Origin: 2-02-FULL-45-10 sp046590235
GTDB taxonomy: Bacteria; Patescibacteriota; Patescibacteriia; Magasanikbacterales; GWA2-37-8
Direction: 5' to 3'
DNA: 40,945 bases
NCBI GenBank assembly: GCA_046590235.1
Contig: JBKJTY010000026.1
Coordinates: forward strand, 1 to 40,945
Position 1 is the stretch's first letter, and every line of letters starts with the position of its first letter. Position numbers and translations under genes: made by a program. Below, piece by piece: positions 17,375 to 24,889 of this stretch. The notes under the pieces were generated by a model that was given only the letters and a program-made list of their open reading frames with translations, searched no databases and was not told the origin of the DNA.

Positions 17375-19135
17375 CTATTCTGTTACACGGAAGATCTCAT
17401 CAATGGTAGTAATTTTTTCTAAGGCTTTCAAAAGACCATCTTGTGCCATGGTAACCATACCATTTTTAAGCGCAATTTCCTGAATGGTGTACTCAGACAA
17501 ATTACCACTTAACAAAACAGCTTCAATCTCTTTATTCATCGTGAAAATTTCATAAATACCGATACGGCCCTTGTAACCCAAACCGCTACACGTCTCACAA
17601 CCCTTACCTTTATAGAAGACGATCTTTGTTAAATCAACATTCTTCTGTTCTGCAGGTGGTAAAGTAGATAATAACACCTTTGCTTTTTCCATTTTTTCAG
17701 CAGTTACACCAACATCTTCTACTACACAATTACTACAAATACGACGAACTAAACGTTGGCCAACCACCGAATTAAGTGATGGTGCAAGCAAGAACGGCCG
17801 AACACCCATTGATAAAAAACGAGGAACCGCCCCGGAAGCACTGTTAGTGTGGATAGTGGAAAGCATTAAGTGACCAGTTAGCGCAGCCTGGATAGCAATC
17901 TCTGCCGTTTCCAAATCGCGGATTTCACCAACCATACAAATATCCGGATCTTGACGAAGAATACTACGAAGACCTTTCGCAAACGTATAATCATGACCAG
18001 CATCCACCTGACTCTGATTAATACCTTCCATTTTAATTTCAATCGGATCTTCCAAGGTAATAATTTTCACACCTGGTTTATTAAGTGTGCGTAAAATAGC
18101 GTATAGAGTAGTTGTTTTACCGGAACCAGTCGGACCAGTAGTCACAATCATACCATTTGGACGCTCAACTTCTTTTTTCAAACGCTCGAAGGCATCTCCG
18201 CGCAAACCGAGCTCATCAAAGGTCACACCTTTACTACCGCTATGCAAAATACGCATAACCACACTCTCGCCATGAATGGTTGGCAGAGTAGATACACGAA
18301 CATCAATACTTCCCGATGTAAGCTGCAATGTAACACGACCATCTTGCGGACGATCAGTAACATTTAACTTTAAAGCAGCTAAAAGTTTAATGCGTGAAAC
18401 AAAGCGCTTCCATTGGTCTTTTGGCAATGTGGTAATATCGTGCAAAATACCATCAATACGATAACGAACAGCAACCCCCGATTCTTCTGCCTCAATATGC
18501 ATATCTGACGAATTCAACTTCAAGGCCGAAGCAACCATCAATGTTACAATATCAGTAATCGTAACATCCTTAAAAGCATCCTTTAACGAATCTAAGTTGT
18601 TAATACCAATTTTATATTTCTCCATTTCCTCATCACTGATAATCAAATCTTTACTCACCGGCTTAACAATTGGGAGAGTAGCGTATAATTTAATAACACG
18701 ATCAAAACTGCGAGGAGAAATAAGATATATTTGAACATTAGCACCATTTTTTTCTGTGAGTTCAGCTTGAAATTCATCAGCTGCGGCTGAGGGCGCCACA
18801 ATACCTAAACGAATTTGCTCAGGAGTAAAGTAGAAACAGATCATTTTTTCCTTTTCTGCAGTCTCTTGTGAAATGGCTTTAAGCGCTTCTGCAGAAACTG
18901 GAAAAGCACCGAGATCAATATACGGTAAACCGAGTTGGGCAGCCTGCATTGCAACCTGTTCTTCTTTTTCATGAGTAGCAATCTGGCCCATTTTTTGATC
19001 AAAGGCTTCTTGAGCTGTAGTGCCAGCTGTTCCACGTTTTGGAGGTAAACTTGATACTTTTTGCGAAGACGGTGAAGCACCAGCTGATCCAGCCGGCTTT
19101 TTAATTATATCGTTAATCGAAGGAAAATCCGACAT
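17375..19135 (-). CDS. pilB: Type IV pilus assembly ATPase PilB/GspE
   Basis: This is the cytoplasmic hexameric motor that drives pilus extension. The 586-residue protein has an N-terminal MshEN-like region (about 60-160), then the ATPase core. Core motifs are TGPTGSGKTTTLYA (Walker A), ITLEDPIE (Asp box), LRSILRQDPDICMVGEIRD (Walker B) and the His box LSTIHTNSA. A zinc site follows, with CSNC and CETC in CETCSGLGYKGRIGIYEI. The tetracysteine and the length fit PilB rather than PilT. No other pilus genes are in the window. It starts 3 bases after the stop of the upstream membrane-protein gene, so the two are co-transcribed. Confidence 0.92.
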   Translation of the reverse strand: MSDFPSINDIIKKPAGSAGASPSSQKVSSLPPKRGTAGTTAQEAFDQKMGQIATHEKEEQVAMQAAQLGLPYIDLGAFPVSAEALKAISQETAEKEKMICFYFTPEQIRLGIVAPSAAADEFQAELTEKNGANVQIYLISPRSFDRVIKLYATLPIVKPVSKDLIISDEEMEKYKIGINNLDSLKDAFKDVTITDIVTLMVASALKLNSSDMHIEAEESGVAVRYRIDGILHDITTLPKDQWKRFVSRIKLLAALKLNVTDRPQDGRVTLQLTSGSIDVRVSTLPTIHGESVVMRILHSGSKGVTFDELGLRGDAFERLKKEVERPNGMIVTTGPTGSGKTTTLYAILRTLNKPGVKIITLEDPIEIKMEGINQSQVDAGHDYTFAKGLRSILRQDPDICMVGEIRDLETAEIAIQAALTGHLMLSTIHTNSASGAVPRFLSMGVRPFLLAPSLNSVVGQRLVRRICSNCVVEDVGVTAEKMEKAKVLLSTLPPAEQKNVDLTKIVFYKGKGCETCSGLGYKGRIGIYEIFTMNKEIEAVLLSGNLSEYTIQEIALKNGMVTMAQDGLLKALEKITTIDEIFRVTE

Positions 19136-19138
19136 AGT

Positions 19139-20095
19139 TTAACGAAGAGAATGGGCAAACCAGTGCATAACACGGCTTACCACTCCTTCACGATGCATTT
19201 TCATGAATAAGAAAATCCAACTACTCGTAACCCAAGCATTGAATATACCACCAAGAACAGCTACTAAAACAACAAACAATACTAAAGTGAGATAGATACC
19301 GAAACTAATTAAACCGGTAAAGCCGGTAAAACCAGCGATCAAAGATAATATGACTGATGGTGCTAAAAGCCAAAAGCCACCAACAACAATAAGAATAATT
19401 AAACCTATACTAGCAACAAATTGGACAATGGAAAGTTCAAGCGAAACGAGAACATGACGAGCAAATAATAATCGAGCTTTATTCAAAGCTACGAAAAATG
19501 AATTTTCATCTTGCACGATATATCCCGACGCATAGATCGCCACAGTCGAAACAAGTAGTGCTAATAAAAAACCTGCCGCAAACACAAAACCTGCCGCAAC
19601 TAATGCCGTGTTGGTATTGATGGCGATAAAATGCAAAAGCAAATATCCAACTACACCCAACAAAACGGCTAGTAAAGCTCGCTCTACAACCTTAACAGAC
19701 AACAAGCGCCAAAAATGTTTAACTCCCTTATGCCAAGCTTTATCAAAAGAATCAATTTTTCCTTGTTTATACCAATCGCCAGAAATAGCAATCAATGCAC
19801 CTTCTGCAGCAGTAGCCATAACAACCACCAAAAGCAAAACTGCCACCACAATAATCATTAACCAAATAGACCAACCAGATACGATCGGCTGCCACCAAGC
19901 AAGCGAAAAAATGGTTTCCGACGGAAGCGATGTAAAGAATGTATTTTTATCAAGGTAAGCAATCTGACCAATGAAATTGGTAATACCGAATTGTCCTAAC
20001 AATACAGATAAAAGACCGAGAATCCAAAGACTTTTATGATGTCGTACCAGCTGCCACGCTTTGGTCATCGCCTGATTATACGTTGGTTCAAGCAT
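19139..20095 (-). CDS. Polytopic membrane protein of unknown function, upstream of pilB
   Basis: The frame is open to 20119, but the ATG at 20095 (MLEPTYNQAMTKAWQLVRHH) gives a cleaner N-terminus and lies directly behind an AT-rich -10-like stretch. The 318-residue protein has about six hydrophobic segments, including WLMIIVVAVLLLVVVMATAA, ALLAVLLGVVGYLLLHFI and LTLVLFVVLVAVLGGIF. The pattern resembles the large group of bacterial membrane proteins with a YNQAWRLVRRHKSLWILG-like start. The stop is 3 bases before pilB, so a link to the pilus machine is suggested by position only. Confidence 0.7.
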   Translation of the reverse strand: MLEPTYNQAMTKAWQLVRHHKSLWILGLLSVLLGQFGITNFIGQIAYLDKNTFFTSLPSETIFSLAWWQPIVSGWSIWLMIIVVAVLLLVVVMATAAEGALIAISGDWYKQGKIDSFDKAWHKGVKHFWRLLSVKVVERALLAVLLGVVGYLLLHFIAINTNTALVAAGFVFAAGFLLALLVSTVAIYASGYIVQDENSFFVALNKARLLFARHVLVSLELSIVQFVASIGLIILIVVGGFWLLAPSVILSLIAGFTGFTGLISFGIYLTLVLFVVLVAVLGGIFNAWVTSSWIFLFMKMHREGVVSRVMHWFAHSLR

Positions 20096-20113
20096 ACAAA
20101 TAATTATTAAAAA

Positions 20114-20207
20114 TGTCATTCAGAGCGAAGCGTGGAATCTTCCTATTAATCAATTCACCAGTAATGCGGTTTTAAAGGAAGATCCTTCACATTCGTTCAG
20201 GATGACA
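20114..20207. repeat. 94-bp MITE-like element with terminal inverted repeats
   Basis: The left end TGTCATTCAGAGCGAAGCGT and right end (read inverted) TGTCATCCTGAACGAA are about 30-bp imperfect inverted repeats that both run to GGAATCTTCC/GGATCTTCC. There is no ORF. It fills most of the gap between ftsH and the 19139-20095 gene. Confidence 0.75.
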
Positions 20208-20239
20208 TTATTATAACACATTTCAGCTAGCAAAACCAA

Positions 20240-20266
20240 AAATCCCTCCGAGATACGGAGGGATTT
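20240..20266 (-). terminator. Terminator of ftsH
   Basis: AAATCCCTCCG pairs with CGGAGGGATTT, an 11-bp stem with a 5-nt loop. A broken T-run follows on the minus strand, 14 bases after the ftsH stop. Confidence 0.9.
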
Positions 20267-20279
20267 CCAAAATTATTTT

Positions 20280-22151
20280 TTAACCATTAATTTCAATACC
20301 TGGATGATCATGTAATTTTGTCTGTGGTACACCCATAATTTTCTCAATATCTTCCTGTTCAACTGTTTCCTTCTCAAGGAGAACAGCAACCATCTTATCC
20401 ATAGTCGCACGGTTATCCGTCAGCGTTTTCTTAGCAACTTCCATTGCTTCTTGCACAATACGACGGACTTCATTATCAATTATCTCAGCTGTTTTCTCAC
20501 TGTAATCACGATCCTCGTGCATTTCACCACCCAAAAAGACGTTATCACCACGCGAACCAAAAGTGCGAGGACCAAGGAGATTACTCATACCGTAACTAAC
20601 AACCATGTTGCGAGCAATTTTAGTCGCTGTGCGCAAATCACTAGATGGACCGGTAGAAACCTGATCTTCACCGTAAATCATTTTTTCAGCGACATAACCA
20701 CCCATCGCCATAGCGATATCATCTTTAAATTGAGCAAGAGTGTAATAATGTTTATCTTCAGAAGGCATCTTCAAAGTATAACCACCAGCTGAACCACGAG
20801 AAATAATGGAAACTTTACGAACTGGATCGCAGTTTGGCAATAAATAGCCTACTACCGCATGACCGGCTTCATGATACGCTGTCATCTTTTTATCATGAAC
20901 ACTCATGACACGGCTCTTGCGTTCAGGACCAAGAAGAACTTTTTCAACACTTTCTAAAATTTCTTTTTCTCCGATTTCTTTTTTACCACGGCGTACAGCG
21001 AGAATAGCTGCTTCATTCAAAAGGTTGGCGAGATCAGCACCAGAAAAACCAGGCGTACGTTCTGCCAAACGGCGAATCGTAACTTCTTTGGCGAGCGGCT
21101 TACCAATAACGTGCACCGTTAAAATTTCTTCACGATCCTTAATATCTGGCATATCAACGGTCACACGGCGATCAAAACGACCTGGGCGAAGCAACGCTGG
21201 ATCAAGAACATCTGGGCGGTTAGTAGCCGCCATCACGATAACACCCAAATTTGCTTCAAAACCATCCATTTCAACAAGAATCTGGTTTAAAGTTTGTTCA
21301 CGTTCATCATGACCACCACCAAGACCAGCACCACGTCGGCGGCCAACAGCATCAATTTCATCAATAAAGATAATAGCTGGAGCGGCTTTTTTAGCTTTTT
21401 GGAATAAATCACGAACACGAGAAGCACCAACACCAACAAACATTTCTACGAATTCAGAACCGCTCATGTGGAAAAATGGCACACCCGCTTCACCGGCAAC
21501 TGCTTTAGCTAACAATGTTTTACCGGTACCAGGGCCACCCATGAGAAGCACGCCTTTTGGAATCTTTGCACCCATGTCAGCAAACTTCTTTGGCTCTTTC
21601 AAAAATTCAACAACTTCTTTCAATTCTTCTTTAGCTTCTTTAGCACCAGCAACATCAGCAAATGTTTTTTTATCCTTATCGTCAGGTTTAGACTGGCGCG
21701 GATTACTCTGACCAAAACCCATCGTTTTATTTTGCGCCCCCTGCATACCGCGAGTCATGAAATAGAAGAACACGATGATAATAATCAACGGCAAAAGAGC
21801 CGGGATAATATTTGCTGCCCAGAATTTCCAAGAACTTTGGTCTTTAACCTCAACTTGGATTTGTTGGCGCGCAGCATCGGTCACACCATAATTTTCCATG
21901 ATTTGACCAAAAGATTCATTAACTTCCTTCTTAACCAATTGCTGACGAGCTTTCGGATCTTTCAAAGTAACGTTCAAGGTATCGCCCTGCACAACAACTT
22001 TAGAGACTTTTCCAGAGTTAATTTCTGAAACAAGCGTTTCAATACCAACCGTTTCAGGCTGGTTCGAATTACCGCGGAAATACGTCAAACCACCCGCAAT
22101 AAGCAGGAGGACAACGAAAATGATGATAAAATTCTTCAAAAAGTTCTTCAT
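20280..22151 (-). CDS. ftsH: ATP-dependent membrane zinc protease FtsH
   Basis: It degrades unassembled membrane proteins and short-lived regulators. The 623-residue protein has an N-terminal span (residues 6-24), a periplasmic segment, a second span near 108-128 (AANIIPALLPLIIIIVFFYF), then the AAA module. The AAA module has MGGPGTGKTLLAKAVAGEAG (Walker A), IIFIDEIDAVGRRRG (Walker B), the pore loop MFVGVGASRVR and the second region of homology NRPDVLDPALLRPGRFDR. The protease zinc site is HEAGH, with a downstream acidic ligand region. All expected parts are present. It is monocistronic, with its own terminator and no SD. Confidence 0.97.
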   Translation of the reverse strand: MKNFLKNFIIIFVVLLLIAGGLTYFRGNSNQPETVGIETLVSEINSGKVSKVVVQGDTLNVTLKDPKARQQLVKKEVNESFGQIMENYGVTDAARQQIQVEVKDQSSWKFWAANIIPALLPLIIIIVFFYFMTRGMQGAQNKTMGFGQSNPRQSKPDDKDKKTFADVAGAKEAKEELKEVVEFLKEPKKFADMGAKIPKGVLLMGGPGTGKTLLAKAVAGEAGVPFFHMSGSEFVEMFVGVGASRVRDLFQKAKKAAPAIIFIDEIDAVGRRRGAGLGGGHDEREQTLNQILVEMDGFEANLGVIVMAATNRPDVLDPALLRPGRFDRRVTVDMPDIKDREEILTVHVIGKPLAKEVTIRRLAERTPGFSGADLANLLNEAAILAVRRGKKEIGEKEILESVEKVLLGPERKSRVMSVHDKKMTAYHEAGHAVVGYLLPNCDPVRKVSIISRGSAGGYTLKMPSEDKHYYTLAQFKDDIAMAMGGYVAEKMIYGEDQVSTGPSSDLRTATKIARNMVVSYGMSNLLGPRTFGSRGDNVFLGGEMHEDRDYSEKTAEIIDNEVRRIVQEAMEVAKKTLTDNRATMDKMVAVLLEKETVEQEDIEKIMGVPQTKLHDHPGIEING

Positions 22152-22261
22152 AGTGATAAAGGTGATATATATGACTAGAGCAACAGCTAAGAGCTTACAC
22201 CACTCTCAAATGTCTGTCTATGCTACCCGAAAACGAGGAGAAAGGCAAGCTGATACCATAA

Positions 22262-22294
22262 ACAAAAACAGCCCCGAGACAGGGCTGTTTTTGT
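22262..22294 (-). terminator. Terminator of rpsA
   Basis: AAAAACAGCCC pairs with GGGCTGTTTTT around a 7-nt loop, with T-runs after the stem on the minus strand, 7 bases after the stop codon. Confidence 0.9.
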
Positions 22295-22300
22295 AAAAGA

Positions 22301-23473
22301 TTACGCTTTTTCTTCAGTAGCTTTCGCTTTCTTTTCTTTCTTCTCTACCTTTTCTTCTGTTGCTGCAGGCTTTTCAGATGGCTTGCGGCCACTTTTGCCT
22401 TTAACACCAGCGAGTTTTAAACCAAGGCGGTGATCAGCTGGTTCCAAGGAAACGATTTCGAATTCTGTTTCCTGACCAATCTTGAACTTTTCAGCCAAGT
22501 TGTTGATTGGCTCATCAGACAATTCTGAGATGTGTGCCAAACCATGGATATCTTTATCAAGACCAACCATGAGACCAAAAGATTCAATTTTCAAGATTTT
22601 GCCAGTGACTTTTTCACCAACTTTATACTTTTCTTTTACGCTCTTCCATGGATCGTCAACGATGCGTTTAACGGAGAGATAAATCTTAGAGTGATCGAGC
22701 TGGATAATCTGAGCTTTAACCTGGTCACCAACTTTGAGAACATCCTTAGGGTGATCAATACGCTGCCAAGCGATTTCTGAAATGTGTACCAAGCCTTCGA
22801 GACCCTGACCAAATTTGATGAATGCACCAAATGAAGTAAGAGCGCTGATTTCACCTTCCACAACGTCACCGACTTTGTAGGATTCGAGAACTGCTTTCTG
22901 AGAATCTTCCCAAACTGCGCGTTCTGAAACGATAAGTTTTTCTTCAGTTTCGTTAACGTCGATAACCTTAACTTCCAATTCTTTACCAACGATTTCTTTT
23001 AATTTTTCGAGGATGCGGTTCTTGTCACCACCAGCTACACGTGGGTAGTTATCTGGAGAGAGCTGAGAAACTGGCATGAAAGCACTGAGGGCTTCAACCT
23101 GGAGCATGAGACCACCTTTGTTTGCACCGGTAATTTTTGCTTTCAAAGTCAAACCGTCTTTCAACCATTTCTTCATATTTTCCCAAGCCTTCTGGTAACC
23201 AGCAATGCGGAAGGAAAGTTCCATTTCACCGTTCTCATTTTCGAGATCGATAACGGTTGCTTCAACTTCTGTACCTGGTTTCAAAGAAGAATATTCGCGG
23301 GATTCAACGAACATTTCGCGGCCACGGATAACACCAGTGGTCATACCTTCAATGTCCATGTGGATTTCACCACGATCGACAGAGATAACTGCGCCTTTTA
23401 CGACATCGCCAACTTTTGGCACGTTCATGACGTGCGTCTCGAAGAGCGATTTAAAGTCTTGTGCTGCTGACAT
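22301..23473 (-). CDS. rpsA: Ribosomal protein bS1-like (four S1 domains)
   Basis: This RNA-binding protein of the 30S subunit helps unfold and load mRNA. The 390 residues hold four S1 domains (about 18-90, 100-185, 195-270 and 280-355), each beginning VGDVVKG/VGDVVEG/VGEKVTG-like; domains 3 and 4 carry GLVHISEI and GLAHISEL. The tail is rich in Lys and Glu. E. coli S1 has six domains, so this is the shorter bacterial form. The ATG at 23473 (MSAAQDFK) is preferred over a TTG at 23479. A strong promoter lies about 95 nt upstream. In a genome with almost no SDs, S1 may be particularly important for initiation (inference). Confidence 0.92.
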   Translation of the reverse strand: MSAAQDFKSLFETHVMNVPKVGDVVKGAVISVDRGEIHMDIEGMTTGVIRGREMFVESREYSSLKPGTEVEATVIDLENENGEMELSFRIAGYQKAWENMKKWLKDGLTLKAKITGANKGGLMLQVEALSAFMPVSQLSPDNYPRVAGGDKNRILEKLKEIVGKELEVKVIDVNETEEKLIVSERAVWEDSQKAVLESYKVGDVVEGEISALTSFGAFIKFGQGLEGLVHISEIAWQRIDHPKDVLKVGDQVKAQIIQLDHSKIYLSVKRIVDDPWKSVKEKYKVGEKVTGKILKIESFGLMVGLDKDIHGLAHISELSDEPINNLAEKFKIGQETEFEIVSLEPADHRLGLKLAGVKGKSGRKPSEKPAATEEKVEKKEKKAKATEEKA

Positions 23474-23568
23474 AAACAAAAAAATCTTCTTAACCCGTTC
23501 AGAACTAAGTCTGAAAGCGAGTGCCTTCCTCTAAAGCGGGACGGCTTGATTTCTTTATTGATAGGGCC

Positions 23569-23597
23569 ATTCTAGCCTAAAATGAGGATTATGTCAA
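23569..23597 (-). promoter_or_regulatory. rpsA promoter
   Basis: Minus-strand TTGACA, 17-nt spacer, TAGAAT, nearly perfect consensus. It gives a leader of about 90 nt that contains a small hairpin (CAGA/TCTG). It is divergent from the promoter at 23658. Confidence 0.8.
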
Positions 23598-23657
23598 GTG
23601 CTGATACTACATCCTCTGCGACAAAGAAAAAATCCACTTTTTATGCCCTTGCAGGCC

Positions 23658-23686
23658 TTGCAGAACCTTATATACCATGCTAAAAT
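23658..23686 (+). promoter_or_regulatory. Promoter of the 23728 operon
   Basis: TTGCAG, 17-nt spacer, TAAAAT with an extended TGC before it. Leader of about 35 nt without an SD. Confidence 0.6.
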
Positions 23687-23727
23687 AAGTACGTTACTTT
23701 TAATGAAACTCTTGCAATTCCAACTGT

Positions 23728-24345
23728 ATGCATATCTCCTGGCTTGGTCAAACTGGTGTTAAACTCCAAACAAAATACCTCGATGAAGACGTAATGGTCG
23801 TTCTCGATGCCTATAAACCAAAGACAGGTGAATTCCCTCGCAGCTTCACCCCTACACTTGCTCTCTTCTCTAATGGAACCGATGAAGCAACTACCCTTTC
23901 CGGCGATCCGTTCATCATGGACACACTTGGCGAATGCGAATTAAAAGAAGTCATGGTTACTGCTTTCCCAAATGACAACGGCAACATCATTTATAAGATC
24001 AATGCTGAACAACTCAACCTCGTTCACTTAGGTCGTATGAACAAAGCACCCGAATTAGCAGAGTTAGAAAAAATCGGTTCTATCGATGTTCTTTTTATTG
24101 CAGTCGGAGGCGGTAAACAATACCTCAAACCAGAAGACGCGGCCAACCTCGTCACGGCCCTCGAACCACGCATCGTTATTCCGATGGGCTACCAATGCGA
24201 CAGCGATCCAGAAGCTGAACCACTCTCCGCTTTCATCAAAGAACTGGGTTTGAAGCCAGAAGTAACGGACAAAAAAGTAATTATCAAGAAAAAAGATTTA
24301 CCACAGGAAGACATGAAGCTCATGGTGCTCGAAAAAAACATCTAA
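23728..24345 (+). CDS. Metallo-beta-lactamase-fold protein (UlaG-like) lacking the metal-binding histidines
   Basis: The 205 residues follow the layout of the UlaG/COG2220 group: MHISWLGQTGVKLQ in place of the usual KITWLGHSCFLI, then GDPFIMDTLGECE, LVHLGRM and DVLFIAVGGG, ending in a VIPMGYQ strand. The HxHxDH motif is absent, and the histidine in the first strand is Gln. The protein should therefore keep the fold but probably not the zinc hydrolase chemistry. Similar inactive-looking homologues occur widely in Patescibacteria. The next gene starts 7 bases downstream and gyrA follows, so it heads a short operon. Function unknown. Confidence 0.8.
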   Translation: MHISWLGQTGVKLQTKYLDEDVMVVLDAYKPKTGEFPRSFTPTLALFSNGTDEATTLSGDPFIMDTLGECELKEVMVTAFPNDNGNIIYKINAEQLNLVHLGRMNKAPELAELEKIGSIDVLFIAVGGGKQYLKPEDAANLVTALEPRIVIPMGYQCDSDPEAEPLSAFIKELGLKPEVTDKKVIIKKKDLPQEDMKLMVLEKNI

Positions 24346-24352
24346 CACTGGT

Positions 24353-24826
24353 ATGCCTCGTAACAATGATGCCGCAAATCAATCAGGTAACGAGGCAGAA
24401 CCGATGCCGGGATTAATTGTGCGTCAAGGAACGATTGACGGTGAATCACGACAACAAAAAACAGCTCGCGAAAAAATTCTAGAAAGAACTAGCCCTAACA
24501 ATCAACGTGCTGCACGCTGGGTGTGGATTTGTACAGGAATAATTACACTCGCAATTATTGCTGTTTGGGGTTATGGCATTATGGCCCAGCTCAGCTTCTT
24601 TAGTTGGTCAGGCTCAAGCGAAGTAAAATTATTTAAAAACACCAAAGAACAGTGGAACTACTTTTTTACCCAACAACCAGCTGATGACGTTAGTATTCGC
24701 GAAGAGATCAACGCAGCGCTAAACCATATTGTTGCAAGTTCTACACCTGCCGTTGAAGCAACCGTCGATATCACGACAACGACAACAACTTCAACAATTG
24801 AAACGACAACGTCAACAAGTTTTTAG
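24353..24826 (+). CDS. Small single-span membrane protein with Thr-rich C-terminus
   Basis: I do not recognise this 157-residue protein. It has a charged cytoplasmic N-terminus of about 55 residues, one hydrophobic span (WVWICTGIITLAIIAVWGYG), an outer stretch of about 50 residues and a tail almost entirely of Thr and Ser. It starts 7 bases after the beta-lactamase-fold gene without an SD, so the two are co-transcribed. The Thr-rich tail could be a glycosylated or extended surface stalk, in keeping with the many glycosyltransferases nearby (inference). Confidence 0.65.
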   Translation: MPRNNDAANQSGNEAEPMPGLIVRQGTIDGESRQQKTAREKILERTSPNNQRAARWVWICTGIITLAIIAVWGYGIMAQLSFFSWSGSSEVKLFKNTKEQWNYFFTQQPADDVSIREEINAALNHIVASSTPAVEATVDITTTTTTSTIETTTSTSF

Positions 24827-24889
24827 AGCATTACCACCTCTTCATCATTTTTCGGTGATGAGATATCAGTGTTTTAATGAAATGTACGT

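Noticed and set aside
24740..24826. Possible repeat array in the Thr-codon run at the end of the 157-residue gene
   Set aside because: The ACA/ACG-rich sequence is codon repetition for a Thr-rich tail, not a CRISPR or tandem repeat with spacers.
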